Assembly (NCBI GenBank): GCA_016716905.1
Contig: JADJUS010000004.1
Location: 1,860,001 to 1,924,000, forward strand
Direction: 5' to 3'
DNA from: Acidobacteriota bacterium
GTDB lineage: Bacteria; Acidobacteriota; Vicinamibacteria; Vicinamibacterales; SCN-69-37
Length of the DNA: 64,000 nt
Under the pieces are notes generated by a model. The model was not told the origin of the DNA and searched no databases. It was given only the letters and a program-made list of their open reading frames with translations. The position numbers and the translations under genes are program-made. This document shows, in pieces, positions 27,051 through 35,426 of this stretch; the stretch's first letter is position 1; the number at the start of each line of letters is the position of its first letter.

Positions 27051-28029
27051 TCCCCCCAACCATTCCGCCTGCCACTGCCTTGATCTGCAGCCGTCCTGGC
27101 GGTCGAACTGTGGCCCCGCCCGGCCCCACAAACTCCACATCGTCGATTCGAATGGTCACCGGGTATTCGACGAAGTCCTTCGCCTGCGGGTCGGCCCATA
27201 CAGTCAGGATGCCGCGGCGAGGTATCCACGTCGTCGGCTGTTCCGAGGTCCAATAGGACACATCGCTACACAGCCAATCATGCCTATCGGTCTGATACAT
27301 GTGTATCTGAACTCTGCCGCTCGCTAAACGGTCGGCCAAGTTCACCACGAGAGGGCGCCTCTCGGTTGGCAGCTTTTTGCGATTGAGTTCAAGCCGGACC
27401 CACAGCATTTCCGTGTTGGTCTTGTTGGCGGCGTAGACGTCGATATCAAAGCACCCTGAGGTACTCGCGTACTCGAACGTTGGCCGGGTCTTCGTGCTGA
27501 CCCGCCATGTGTTCCTTGTATCGTGCGGAGGCCCCTTGGGCCACAGCGTGCCTTCGGCAGACCATTTGAAGTCCGCGCGTGATCTGGCCTGCGTAATGGA
27601 CGCATAGGAACCGGTTGGGCACGGACGCGGCGGCCTTACGCTCGACGGCGCAAACAACTCCGGAGCCCTGTAGAGCCTCGAGATGTCTTCGAGTACCCCG
27701 GTCAAGGGCCGGTCGTAAGTCCGACCGCCGTGCGTCACCTCCTGAATCCATAGTGGAGCGACCACACCGACACGCCCATTCAGCTCTGCCACACAGCCGA
27801 CTGAAACCGTCGAGATATCCACGCCCGTTCGATTCACCAGAACCGCTCGTGGTCCAATGTGGGACACCGCGAATGGGGAGTCTGGCAGGTCCAACCAAGC
27901 GGCCGGGGCCTCAAGCGGCGGCTCGCTGGAGATCTGCGGTCTGCGGTCCAGCGTTCCACATCCCCAGGTTGTGACCGCCGCAATTGCCAACCCGATCGCA
28001 ACAGCGGGAACGCGCATCACGCGGTCCAA
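27037..28029 (-). CDS. hypothetical lipoprotein
   Basis: A 330-residue exported protein with a lipoprotein signal: hydrophobic stretch VPAVAIGLAIAAVTTWGC with lipobox TWGC (Cys24 from the first ATG). The mature part has no recognised domain; it is rich in beta-like segments and contains four further cysteines. An alternative ATG four codons in is equally possible. It starts 3 bases after the DUF885 gene and is the last gene of a four-gene minus-strand operon. Probably a periplasmic or outer-membrane lipoprotein of unknown role. Confidence 0.7.
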   Translation of the reverse strand: MDRVMRVPAVAIGLAIAAVTTWGCGTLDRRPQISSEPPLEAPAAWLDLPDSPFAVSHIGPRAVLVNRTGVDISTVSVGCVAELNGRVGVVAPLWIQEVTHGGRTYDRPLTGVLEDISRLYRAPELFAPSSVRPPRPCPTGSYASITQARSRADFKWSAEGTLWPKGPPHDTRNTWRVSTKTRPTFEYASTSGCFDIDVYAANKTNTEMLWVRLELNRKKLPTERRPLVVNLADRLASGRVQIHMYQTDRHDWLCSDVSYWTSEQPTTWIPRRGILTVWADPQAKDFVEYPVTIRIDDVEFVGPGGATVRPPGRLQIKAVAGGMVGGNSGL

Positions 28030-28032
28030 AGG

Positions 28033-29328
28033 TCACCCCGTCACGAGCGAGTGCATCAGCGCTTCGCGCACCAACGCGGGAGGCATGCTGCCAATCCGCA
28101 GCAACCGGTCGTGGAAATCCTTGAGCGTGAATGCTGAACCGAGGCGCTGCTTGAACTCCTCGCGCATCTTCAGTATTTCGGACATGCCCATGAAATAGCC
28201 GATGAAATAACCAGGCCGGGCCAGCGCCGAGTCCACCTCTGACTCGGCAGCCCAGCGAAGGAATCCGACGCGGTCGGTCATCAGCGTGATGGCCTGGTCG
28301 CGGGTCATCCGGCCGGTCTGCATCCCGACGTCGTAAATCACTCGGGCGTTCCGCCACAGCCGAAGCTGGAGCTGGCGCACGTGCAGACGCTCATTGGGCA
28401 GGAAGCCGGTCTCCTGAAACACTTGCTCGTTGTAGAGGCCCCAGCCTTCCGAAAACATCGACGTGCTCTGACGCTGACGCAGGCGCCTCGGATTCTGCAT
28501 CTGGTAGAGGATCTGCACATGATGCCCGCCATAGGTCTCGTGCGGCGCGGTGACGTAGATCACCCCCCAGTCGTGCTCGGTCAGGTAGTCGCGCTGACGT
28601 ACCGCGTCCCAGGTGGGGTCGAACGGGTTGATGTGCCATTCACCACGCAAGGTTCCGTCCTCAGCAGGTGGCCGCGCAGTGGCCCCGGAAAAGCTACCGT
28701 AATAGGGGTTGTTTCCGGCCGTTGGCACGCGCCGGACCACCGTGCAGGTCTCGCGCACCGGCAACGTCATCAGCTCTTTGGCCAGAAGATGCGCGCGGGC
28801 CTTGTCCACAATCTCCTGGTGGGCCTCAATCATCCGCATCGGCTCTGGATGGTCCTGCTTCACCTCGTCGGCGATCTGCCGCCAGCTCTTCTTCGGGTCG
28901 ATTGTGCGAGCCAGCGCCTCGAGCTCCCGCACGGTGGCGTCAAACTGCGACTGCGCATATGTCCACAGACCAGCGGCGTCGTACGGCAGCAAGTGCTGCT
29001 CGCGAAGCATGCGCGAGTAGGCCGCCTCCCCCATCGGCTTGCCAGCCGGCGCCGCCACCAGCCGGCCAATGAGAATGGTCTCCGCGAATCGCCGATCGAT
29101 CTGCTCGTCGAACGACAGCTCTTTGGGATCGATCGCGCGCAAGCGCGCCAGTACGTCGGTCGGATTCGGCGCCGGGGCTGCAGTCGTGGCGCCGCCCCGC
29201 CCTCCACGGGCCAGCACGGCGTCGATCACCGCCTCGAGCCCGGGATGCCCCGAGGCCGGTTGGTGTTCGGCGGTCGGTCCCACTGAAACCAGGGTGAGCA
29301 GAAGTACGGCGCCCGCACGCGTGGCCAT
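28033..29328 (-). CDS. DUF885 family putative metallopeptidase
   Basis: Exported protein of 431 residues with a short signal peptide (MATRAGAVLLLTLVSVGPTA). The DUF885 signature is present: HETYGGHH, a zinc-site-like HExxxGHH motif, followed by FSEGWGLYNEQ; this family is distantly related to M3/M32-type peptidases and is assumed to cleave peptides. Members are often 550-600 residues, so this one is short at the N-terminal side. It sits in an operon with an M20 amidohydrolase, consistent with extracytoplasmic peptide breakdown. Start is 4 bases after the DUF1801 stop. Confidence 0.8.
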   Translation of the reverse strand: MATRAGAVLLLTLVSVGPTAEHQPASGHPGLEAVIDAVLARGGRGGATTAAPAPNPTDVLARLRAIDPKELSFDEQIDRRFAETILIGRLVAAPAGKPMGEAAYSRMLREQHLLPYDAAGLWTYAQSQFDATVRELEALARTIDPKKSWRQIADEVKQDHPEPMRMIEAHQEIVDKARAHLLAKELMTLPVRETCTVVRRVPTAGNNPYYGSFSGATARPPAEDGTLRGEWHINPFDPTWDAVRQRDYLTEHDWGVIYVTAPHETYGGHHVQILYQMQNPRRLRQRQSTSMFSEGWGLYNEQVFQETGFLPNERLHVRQLQLRLWRNARVIYDVGMQTGRMTRDQAITLMTDRVGFLRWAAESEVDSALARPGYFIGYFMGMSEILKMREEFKQRLGSAFTLKDFHDRLLRIGSMPPALVREALMHSLVTG

Positions 29329-29332
29329 AAGT

Positions 29333-29776
29333 TCACGCCTTCCGTGCGGCGGCTTTTCGGGCCTGGATGACCTTCTTCAGCTCGACCAGCGACTGCTTGA
29401 TGAGCTTCTTCAGCGTCGGCACGTGGATGTCGGAAAGGCGCTTGAAATACAGGCACGACTTGCCGGTCGAATACGTGCCAAGCGTGGACATCAGGTCCTT
29501 GTGCCCTTCGAAGCCGGGCATGATGTAGACGGTGATCGCCTGTTTGCGCGGCGAAAAGGCCGTCGTCGGCCAGTCGCCTTCCTGGCCGCTGGCATAGACG
29601 TAGTGATAGCTGCCGAAGCCGACGATTGCGGTGCCCCACATCTTCGGCTTCTCTTTGGTGACCGACTCCATCAGCGCGGCAATGGCGTAACAATCCTCAC
29701 GGACCTGGGGATTTTCGATGCGATCGAGAAACGCCTTCACTGACGCCCGCGTCTCCTTTGTCTTGAGTTCAGCCAT
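29333..29776 (-). CDS. DUF1801 domain protein (YdhG-like)
   Basis: Small cytosolic protein of 147 residues of the DUF1801/YdhG family. Landmarks are MWGTAIVGFGSYHYVYASG, then WPTTAFSPRKQAITVYIMPG and the Lys-rich C-terminus. Structures of relatives show a compact single-domain fold, but no activity is established. Its start abuts the M20 gene's stop (29777), so it is translated from the same message; the pairing with peptidases may be incidental. Confidence 0.85.
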   Translation of the reverse strand: MAELKTKETRASVKAFLDRIENPQVREDCYAIAALMESVTKEKPKMWGTAIVGFGSYHYVYASGQEGDWPTTAFSPRKQAITVYIMPGFEGHKDLMSTLGTYSTGKSCLYFKRLSDIHVPTLKKLIKQSLVELKKVIQARKAAARKA

Positions 29777-31087
29777 CTACTTCCTCCCCGACAGGTAGTC
29801 CACCGCCAGATGCGCGAGCGCTCGCACACCTGTGGGCAGCGCGGCTTCGTCCACCACAAACAGCGGTGAATGATTCTGCGGCGCCTTCCCCACTTGCGCC
29901 GGCGGCGTGATACCCAAAAACACGAACAGGCCAGGCGCCTGCCGCTGGAAGTACGTGAAGTCCTCAGCGCCGGTAATCAACTCCGACACCTTCACCGCAC
30001 CTGGTGCCACACGCTCCAGTGTTGGCAGCATCCGGGCAGTCAGCGCTGGCTCGTTGCTGGTGACGGGATACCCCTTGGTGATGGTCACCTGCGCGGTCGT
30101 TCCCGCGGCCTCGGCAATGTTCTCGGCGATTCGCGTGACCTTCGCATGGATGTCCGTCTGCACCGCGTCGTCAAACGTCCGAATCGTTCCCACAAGTTTC
30201 GCGCTGTCTGGAATGATGTTGTTGCGCACCCCGGCCTGGAACTGCCCCACGGTCACAATGGCGGGCAGCGCCGTAATGTCGACGCCGCGGCTGACGATCG
30301 TCTGCAGCCCCATCACAATCTGTGACCCGACGACGATGGGATCGATGCCGCGCCAGGGCGTGGCGCCGTGAGTCTGGCGGCCGCGCACCACGATCTCGAA
30401 CGTATCCGACGCGGCCATGAACGGCCCCGAGCGATACGTGAGCTGTCCAGTGGGAATGTTCGCGAACACATGCAGCCCGAAGACGGCATCCACCTTCGGG
30501 TTATTCATGACACCGGCCGCGATCATGGCCTCTGCGCCTGCGGGCGTCTCACCGGTCGGTGCGCCTTCTTCGGCGGGCTGAAAGATGAACTTCACCGTCC
30601 CTGGCAGCCGGTCCTTCACCTGAGTGAGCACCTTCGCCGCTGCCAGGAGCATCGCCACGTGTGTGTCGTGCCCGCACGCATGCATGACACCCACCTGGTT
30701 GCCTTGATACTCACCCGAGGCCTTGCTGGCAAACGGCACGTCGGTTTCCTCGCGCACGGGCAGGCCGTCCATGTCCGCTCGCAGGGCCACCACCGGCCCC
30801 GGCAGTCCACCCTTGAGCACCGCCACCACTCCGTGACGCGCGATCCCGGTCTGCGGCTCCAGCCCCATCGCGCGCAGCTGCGCGACGACGTACTTTGCGG
30901 TTTCAACCTCGCGGTTTGAGAGTTCCGGATGTTCGTGAAGGTGGCGTCGCCACTCGATCAGCTGCGGCTGTGATGCCGCCACCAGGCGATCGATGTCTGC
31001 CGATAGGGGCGACTGCTGTGCGGCGTTGATACCGCTGACCGTTGCTGCCGTAACAAAGAGAACACAGAGTGCGACTCGCTTGTGCAT
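29777..31087 (-). CDS. M20 family amidohydrolase/carboxypeptidase, exported
   Basis: Zinc-dependent M20D-type amidohydrolase (hippurate/N-acyl-amino-acid hydrolase group), 436 residues including a signal peptide ending near INA-AQQ. Metal-site motifs: LRADMDGLPVREE at about 102-114, HACGHDTHVAML from 136, and QPAEEG downstream. It would release amino acids from N-acyl or peptide conjugates in the periplasm. It is the first gene of a four-gene minus operon. TACAAT ends 6 bases before the ATG with no ribosome binding site, so the transcript appears leaderless. Confidence 0.9.
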   Translation of the reverse strand: MHKRVALCVLFVTAATVSGINAAQQSPLSADIDRLVAASQPQLIEWRRHLHEHPELSNREVETAKYVVAQLRAMGLEPQTGIARHGVVAVLKGGLPGPVVALRADMDGLPVREETDVPFASKASGEYQGNQVGVMHACGHDTHVAMLLAAAKVLTQVKDRLPGTVKFIFQPAEEGAPTGETPAGAEAMIAAGVMNNPKVDAVFGLHVFANIPTGQLTYRSGPFMAASDTFEIVVRGRQTHGATPWRGIDPIVVGSQIVMGLQTIVSRGVDITALPAIVTVGQFQAGVRNNIIPDSAKLVGTIRTFDDAVQTDIHAKVTRIAENIAEAAGTTAQVTITKGYPVTSNEPALTARMLPTLERVAPGAVKVSELITGAEDFTYFQRQAPGLFVFLGITPPAQVGKAPQNHSPLFVVDEAALPTGVRALAHLAVDYLSGRK

Positions 31088-31093
31088 CCGGGG

Positions 31094-31099
31094 ATTGTA
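31094..31099 (-). promoter_or_regulatory. -10 element TACAAT, leaderless M20 operon
   Basis: On the minus strand TACAAT is followed by CCCCGG and then ATG 31087. Transcription would begin at or within a base or two of the start codon. Confidence 0.5.
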
Positions 31100-31140
31100 G
31101 CCGCGGACCGACAGGAATAAGATGGAAATGGAGGCGCAAT

Positions 31141-31521
31141 ATGCGGCTCATCTCGATGGTTGTTCTCGCACTGGCGTGTGTGGCCACGCCGGGATGTGAT
31201 CAAGACTCGCCCACCGCTCCCAGCCCGACCATGTCCGACTTGACCGGCACCTGGACCGGCACAGGAACGTATCCCAACGCACCATTCCGGTTCGTATTGA
31301 CACAAACCGGAACCACACTCCGCGGTGATTACAGCGACGGCTACGACCGGAGTCCTTCGGTGAGCGGGACCTATACGTCACCGACCTTCATCATCGACGT
31401 TGACTTTGGCGACGGCCACCTCCACTTCGCCGGGACCGTGGTGAACGCCCGAACCGCCACGGGCAACATGTGGACGTCGGCGCTGGGCAACCGGCTCTTT
31501 CCGTTCACGATGAGCCGGTAG
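31141..31521 (+). CDS. hypothetical lipoprotein
   Basis: A 126-residue lipoprotein: signal peptide MRLISMVVLALACVATPGC with lipobox TPGC. The mature protein is a small beta-rich domain (LTGTWTGTGTY, FVLTQTGTTLRGDY, FIIDVDFGDGHLHFAGTV) typical of extracytoplasmic lipid- or ligand-binding beta-barrels of unknown role. ATG 31141 is preceded by GGAGG in AATGGAGGCGCAAT. Its stop is followed at once by GGGTCC repeat and the poly-G tract. Confidence 0.75.
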   Translation: MRLISMVVLALACVATPGCDQDSPTAPSPTMSDLTGTWTGTGTYPNAPFRFVLTQTGTTLRGDYSDGYDRSPSVSGTYTSPTFIIDVDFGDGHLHFAGTVVNARTATGNMWTSALGNRLFPFTMSR

Positions 31522-31544
31522 GGTCCAGGGCGGGGGCGGGGGCC

Positions 31545-31613
31545 GGGGGGGGGGGGGGGGGGGGGGTCAGGCGGGGGGGGGGGGGGGGGGCGGGGGGGGG
31601 GGGGGGGGGGGGG
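31545..31613. repeat. poly-G tracts, probable sequencing artefact
   Basis: Three runs of G (31545-31566, 31573-31590, 31592-31613; 22, 18 and 22 bases) separated by only a few other bases, entered through GGGTCCAGGGCGGGGGCGG. Natural bacterial DNA hardly ever has this; dark cycles of two-colour sequencing do. The bases here and the junction across them should not be trusted. Confidence 0.85.
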
Positions 31614-31640
31614 ACGCCTAGGCAGCGCAGTTGCGGCTGT

Positions 31641-32126
31641 TCAGGTACACCCAGCTACGCGGCGCCACAAACGTGACAATCGCGAATCGTACTGACTGAC
31701 TGGGTCGTCGCTCGCGAATCTGTGCATGGCCCCCGCGAACATCGCCACGCCGATTATGCCGGCGGCGGTGACCGACAAGCCCACCACCATGCGGTGTGTC
31801 GATCGGCGTTCCCCAATCCAGGCCCAGCCGTTGTCAACGCCGGCTGCAACCGCCAGCATCAGGGCGACACCGGCCAGCGACACAACCACCGACGCCAGGA
31901 ACCAGCGCCAGGATTGGGCCGTCCACACGCCACGCCTCATCCGAATTCCGTGTCTCGCATAGACGGTGAGTCCGGCCAGCACAATGCCGTGCTGCGCCCA
32001 CCTCAGTACCGTCGCCAGCTCAGGCCACGGGACCAGGCGCGCCGCCAGCGGCAGCAGGACCACCGCGAATGACAAGGGGCCCCACCAGCGACCACGAACG
32101 AGTGGCGGCACCAAGGTATGAGTCAT
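31641..32126 (-). CDS. hypothetical membrane protein, 4 TM
   Basis: A 161-residue integral membrane protein. Four hydrophobic segments are visible (LSFAVVLLPLAARL, GIVLAGLTVYA, WFLASVVVSLAGVALMLAV, MVVGLSVTAAGIIGVAMFAGA). Start ATG 32126 (MTHTLVPPLV) is taken because the upstream in-frame extension to 32939 is antisense to ccoNO. No family recognised. It is divergent from the cbb3 operon, and its 3' end lies close to the poly-G tract, so the C-terminus depends on that junction being correct. Confidence 0.55.
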   Translation of the reverse strand: MTHTLVPPLVRGRWWGPLSFAVVLLPLAARLVPWPELATVLRWAQHGIVLAGLTVYARHGIRMRRGVWTAQSWRWFLASVVVSLAGVALMLAVAAGVDNGWAWIGERRSTHRMVVGLSVTAAGIIGVAMFAGAMHRFASDDPVSQYDSRLSRLWRRVAGCT

Positions 32127-32178
32127 CTGAGCGCAGATGGTATCAGGCCGCAGGATGGGCTTCCGGGCCCCCTGCGGC

Positions 32179-32221
32179 ATTCCCCGACCGCGGGGAATAT
32201 TCCCCAGCCCGAACGGGGCTG
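32179..32221. promoter_or_regulatory. palindrome array upstream of the cbb3 operon
   Basis: Three alternating half-sites, ATTCCCC / GGGGAAT / ATTCCCC, form a hairpin ATTCCCCG-ACCG-CGGGGAAT (32179-32198) and a perfect 14-base palindrome GGGGAATATTCCCC (32192-32205); a second small dyad CAGCCC/GGGCTG follows (32205-32221). The 297-base gap 32127-32423 contains no gene, and no FNR box (TTGAT-N4-ATCAA) was seen. Candidate operator for the respiratory operon. Confidence 0.5.
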
Positions 32222-32423
32222 TACGGCAATTCCCTGCGAATTTACTCAACGAATCCAGTAGTCGCCCGGGTGGAATGGCGATTGCTATGCAAGGCCATCG
32301 ACGAGCGCCAGGTTGCACCTTGAGGTGTGCCGTTCTGCGGCGTCGGGACGTGTGCCTGGTCGTGCGCCTGTGGCCCCTGGAACGAGCCCGGCGCGGCGGC
32401 CCGCTCGCAGACAGGGCGAGGCA

Positions 32424-34664
32424 ATGGGCGAGACAGTCCGCTACGACGACAAAACGCCGCGACGATTTTTTCTCGCGGCCGTGGTCTGGGCCGTGGTCGG
32501 CATGCTGGTGGGCGTGCTCATCGCGGCCCTGCTCTTCATTCCCGCGCTGAACTTCGCGCCGTACCTCACCTTCGGCCGGCTGCGACCGCTCCACACCAAC
32601 GCGGTCATCTTCGCCTTCTGCGGCAACATTATCTTTGCCGGCACCTACCACTCGATGCAGCGCCTGCTGAAGACGCGCCTCTTCAGCGACGGCCTGTCCG
32701 CCTTCCACTTCTGGGGCTGGCAACTCCTCATCGTCGCCGCCGCCGTCGCGCTGGTGACGGGCAACACCCAAGGCAAGGAATACGCCGAGCTCCCCTGGAT
32801 CCTCGACATCGTTATCGCAGTGCTCTGGGTGACGTTCGCCATCAACTTCTTCGGCACCATCGCCATCCGGCGCGAACAGCATCTCTACGTCGCCATCTGG
32901 TTCTATATCGCCACGATTGTGGCGGTGGCGATCCTGCACATCGGCAACAGCATGGTGCTGCCGTATTCGTGGCTGGGCAGCTACTCAGCGTATGCGGGCG
33001 TGAAAGACGCGCTGATGCAGTGGTGGTACGGCCACAACGCGGTCGCGTTTTTCCTGACCACGCCATTTCTCGGCCTGATGTACTACTACCTGCCCAAGGC
33101 CGCCGAGCGCCCGGTCTTCAGCTACCGGCTGTCGATCATGCACTTCTGGTCGCTGGTGTTTGTCTACATCTGGGCCGGTCCGCACCACCTGCATTACTCG
33201 GCCATCCCCGAGTGGGCATCGACCCTGGGGATGTTGTTCTCGCTCGTCCTCTGGATGCCGTCGTGGGGCGGCATGGTCAACGGCTTCTTCACGCTTCGAG
33301 GCGCGTGGCACAAACTACGCGAAGACCCCATCCTCAAATTCATGGTGGTGGCCATCACCTACTACGGCATGTCGACCTTCGAAGGGCCGATGATGTCGAT
33401 CAAGTCGGTGAACGCCGTCTCCCACTTCACTGACTGGACGATCGGCCACGTGCACGCGGGCGCACTCGGCTGGAACGCGTTTCTCTCATTCGCGATTCTC
33501 TACTGGGCCATTCCCCGCCTCTGGAAGACGCAGCTGTACTCCACGCGCCTGGCCACCGCGCACTTCTGGACGTCCACCGTGGGCCTCATCACCTATCAGG
33601 TGTCCATGTGGGTGGCCGGCCTTACACAGTGGGCGATGTGGCGCGCGTTTGAACCCGACGGCCGCCTGACCTACCCCGACTTCATCGAAACGGTCGTCCG
33701 CATCATTCCGATGTACTGGGTGCGCCTGGGCGGCGGGCTCCTGTTCTTCGCCGGCCTGCTGATGATGTGCTGGAACATCTTCAAGACCATCAAGACCGCG
33801 CCGGCCGACTACGCGGTGGAACCTGAAGTCCACGCCCCACCCCGTGTGAACGACGATGCCGCGCCCGGGGCGGTGACGCCGGCCAACACGTACGACTACG
33901 CGCTCTATCGCCTGCAACACGCCACCCGTCACGGCTTCCACCGCGTGCTCGAACGGCGCACGGTGACATTCACGGTGCTCACCGTCCTGGCCCTGTCAGT
34001 GGGATCGCTGGTTGAAGGACTTCCGATGTTCTTCAACAAGTCGAACGTCAAGGAAATCGCGAGCGTCAAGCCCTACACGCCGCTCGAAGTGGTCGGCCGT
34101 GACATCTACGTGCGTGAGGGGTGTTACAACTGCCACTCGCAACTCGTCCGCCCGTTCCGGTATGAGACCGAACGCTACGGTGAGTATTCCAAGGCCGGCG
34201 AATACATCTACGACCGGCCCTTCCAGTGGGGCTCCAAACGCACGGGCCCGGACCTGCACCGTGTCGGTGGCAAGTACCCGTCGTTGTGGCACGTGCGTCA
34301 CATGGACCGGCCAGACTCCACCACACCGGGGTCGATCATGCCCCGGTATCCACACCTGCTCACCCGCACGTTTGACACGAGTTTGATCCGGCGCAAGCTC
34401 GAGGTGCTCCGCACCCTCGGCGCGCCCTACACCGACGGCGAACTCGAAAATGCCATCACGGCGATGCAGGCGCAGGCGGGGGCCATTGCCGCAGAAGTGG
34501 AATCGCAGCAGGGGCCGAAGGGTCTGGCTGACAAGGAAATCCTTGCGCTCACCGCGTACCTGCAGCGCCTGGGCACCGACATCCGCTGGAAACGTGTCGA
34601 GACACAGGCGCCGTTCTCTGCCCCATCACTCATCACACCACCACCATCGGGAGGAGGTCGCTGA
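32424..34664 (+). CDS. ccoNO: cbb3-type cytochrome c oxidase, fused subunits I and II
   Basis: Catalytic core of a high-affinity haem-copper oxidase, 746 residues. Residues ~10-480 are CcoN: about 12 membrane helices with the His ligands of haem b and the b3-CuB centre (HTNAVIFAF, HNAVAFFLT, HHLHYSAIP, HVHAGALGWN). After a linker, a further membrane helix (~515-535) leads into CcoO with its single c-type haem motif CYNCH (567-571). N-O fusion is known from Bacteroidota and other non-proteobacterial groups. ATG 32424 (MGETVRYDD) is chosen over an upstream in-frame ATG; GGGCGAGG precedes it. First gene of a run that continues through alternative complex III. Confidence 0.95.
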   Translation: MGETVRYDDKTPRRFFLAAVVWAVVGMLVGVLIAALLFIPALNFAPYLTFGRLRPLHTNAVIFAFCGNIIFAGTYHSMQRLLKTRLFSDGLSAFHFWGWQLLIVAAAVALVTGNTQGKEYAELPWILDIVIAVLWVTFAINFFGTIAIRREQHLYVAIWFYIATIVAVAILHIGNSMVLPYSWLGSYSAYAGVKDALMQWWYGHNAVAFFLTTPFLGLMYYYLPKAAERPVFSYRLSIMHFWSLVFVYIWAGPHHLHYSAIPEWASTLGMLFSLVLWMPSWGGMVNGFFTLRGAWHKLREDPILKFMVVAITYYGMSTFEGPMMSIKSVNAVSHFTDWTIGHVHAGALGWNAFLSFAILYWAIPRLWKTQLYSTRLATAHFWTSTVGLITYQVSMWVAGLTQWAMWRAFEPDGRLTYPDFIETVVRIIPMYWVRLGGGLLFFAGLLMMCWNIFKTIKTAPADYAVEPEVHAPPRVNDDAAPGAVTPANTYDYALYRLQHATRHGFHRVLERRTVTFTVLTVLALSVGSLVEGLPMFFNKSNVKEIASVKPYTPLEVVGRDIYVREGCYNCHSQLVRPFRYETERYGEYSKAGEYIYDRPFQWGSKRTGPDLHRVGGKYPSLWHVRHMDRPDSTTPGSIMPRYPHLLTRTFDTSLIRRKLEVLRTLGAPYTDGELENAITAMQAQAGAIAAEVESQQGPKGLADKEILALTAYLQRLGTDIRWKRVETQAPFSAPSLITPPPSGGGR

Positions 34665-34831
34665 TGCTCCAGGAACTGACAGCCGGCTCGGGCGCAAGCA
34701 TGTGGGCCGTGGGTTCCATGCTGTTTTTTATCGCCGTGTACGTGGTGGTGGCGGTGCGGGCATTCCGGTCACCCGCCGCCGACCTCGACGCCCGCGCACG
34801 GCTCCCTCTCGACGACGACGAGAAAGTGTGA
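34664..34831 (+). CDS. ccoQ: CcoQ-like small cbb3 subunit
   Basis: A 55-residue protein too short for routine ORF lists. It begins MLQELTAGSGASMWAVGSM, has one membrane helix (LFFIAVYVVVAVRAF) and ends in an acidic cytosolic tail. Position between ccoO and ccoP, size and topology identify CcoQ, which stabilises the oxidase. Its ATG shares one base with the ccoNO stop (TGATG) and follows GGAGG. Confidence 0.85.
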   Translation: MLQELTAGSGASMWAVGSMLFFIAVYVVVAVRAFRSPAADLDARARLPLDDDEKV

Positions 34832-34838
34832 GACGACC

Positions 34839-35426
34839 ATGGCGAAGTACGAAGACAAAGTCCTGCACGAACTCGACGGCATCCGCGAATACGACAATCC
34901 GATGCCGGGTTGGCTCATGGCGATCTGGTGGGGGTCCCTCATCTTCGCCGCCGGCTATCTCCTCTTTTATGCGTTGAGCTTCGGCGAAGGGTCGCTGGAG
35001 GCGGAGTACCGCGCGCAAGCCACGGCGGCGACGACCGAGATCCAGGCGTACTTTGACGCGAACCCGATCGTGCCACCATCCCCGCAGGCCCTGCTGGCCG
35101 GCGCGACCAACGCCGCGGTGGTTGGCGCGGGCGAATCGCGGTTTTCCCGATCGTGCGCGCCCTGCCACGGCGCCCAGGCCCAGGGCCTGATCGGACCGAA
35201 CCTCACCGACGAACACTGGCTGCTTGGCGGGTCAGTCGAGCAGATCTTCCAGACGATTGCCAAAGGATCGCCGGCCAAGGGCATGCCGCCGTGGGGACGC
35301 GCCCTGCGGCCCGAGGAACTGAGCGCGCTGGTTTCCTATGTGCGGAGCCTGCAGGGCACGCGACCGCCGAACGGCCGTGCGCCCGAGGGCACGCTCTTTG
35401 TGGCGGAGCCCATCAAGGGGCAATAG
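34839..35426 (+). CDS. ccoP: cbb3 oxidase subunit III, monohaem
   Basis: Membrane-anchored c-type cytochrome of 195 residues. N-terminal domain with DNPMPGWLMAIWWGS, the usual CcoP entry, and one membrane helix at ~28-47; then a single haem domain with CAPCH (106-110) and a distal Met in GMPPWG. Proteobacterial CcoP is dihaem and about 300 residues; the one-haem version is common in N-O fused oxidases. It passes electrons from the donor to CcoO. Located 7 bases after ccoQ. Confidence 0.92.
   Translation: MAKYEDKVLHELDGIREYDNPMPGWLMAIWWGSLIFAAGYLLFYALSFGEGSLEAEYRAQATAATTEIQAYFDANPIVPPSPQALLAGATNAAVVGAGESRFSRSCAPCHGAQAQGLIGPNLTDEHWLLGGSVEQIFQTIAKGSPAKGMPPWGRALRPEELSALVSYVRSLQGTRPPNGRAPEGTLFVAEPIKGQ

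Noticed and set aside
31470..31676. Gly-rich ORF through the poly-G tract
   Set aside because: Product of the artefactual G runs.
32127..32423. FNR/ANR box for the cbb3 operon
   Set aside because: No TTGAT-N4-ATCAA or close variant was found in the gap.
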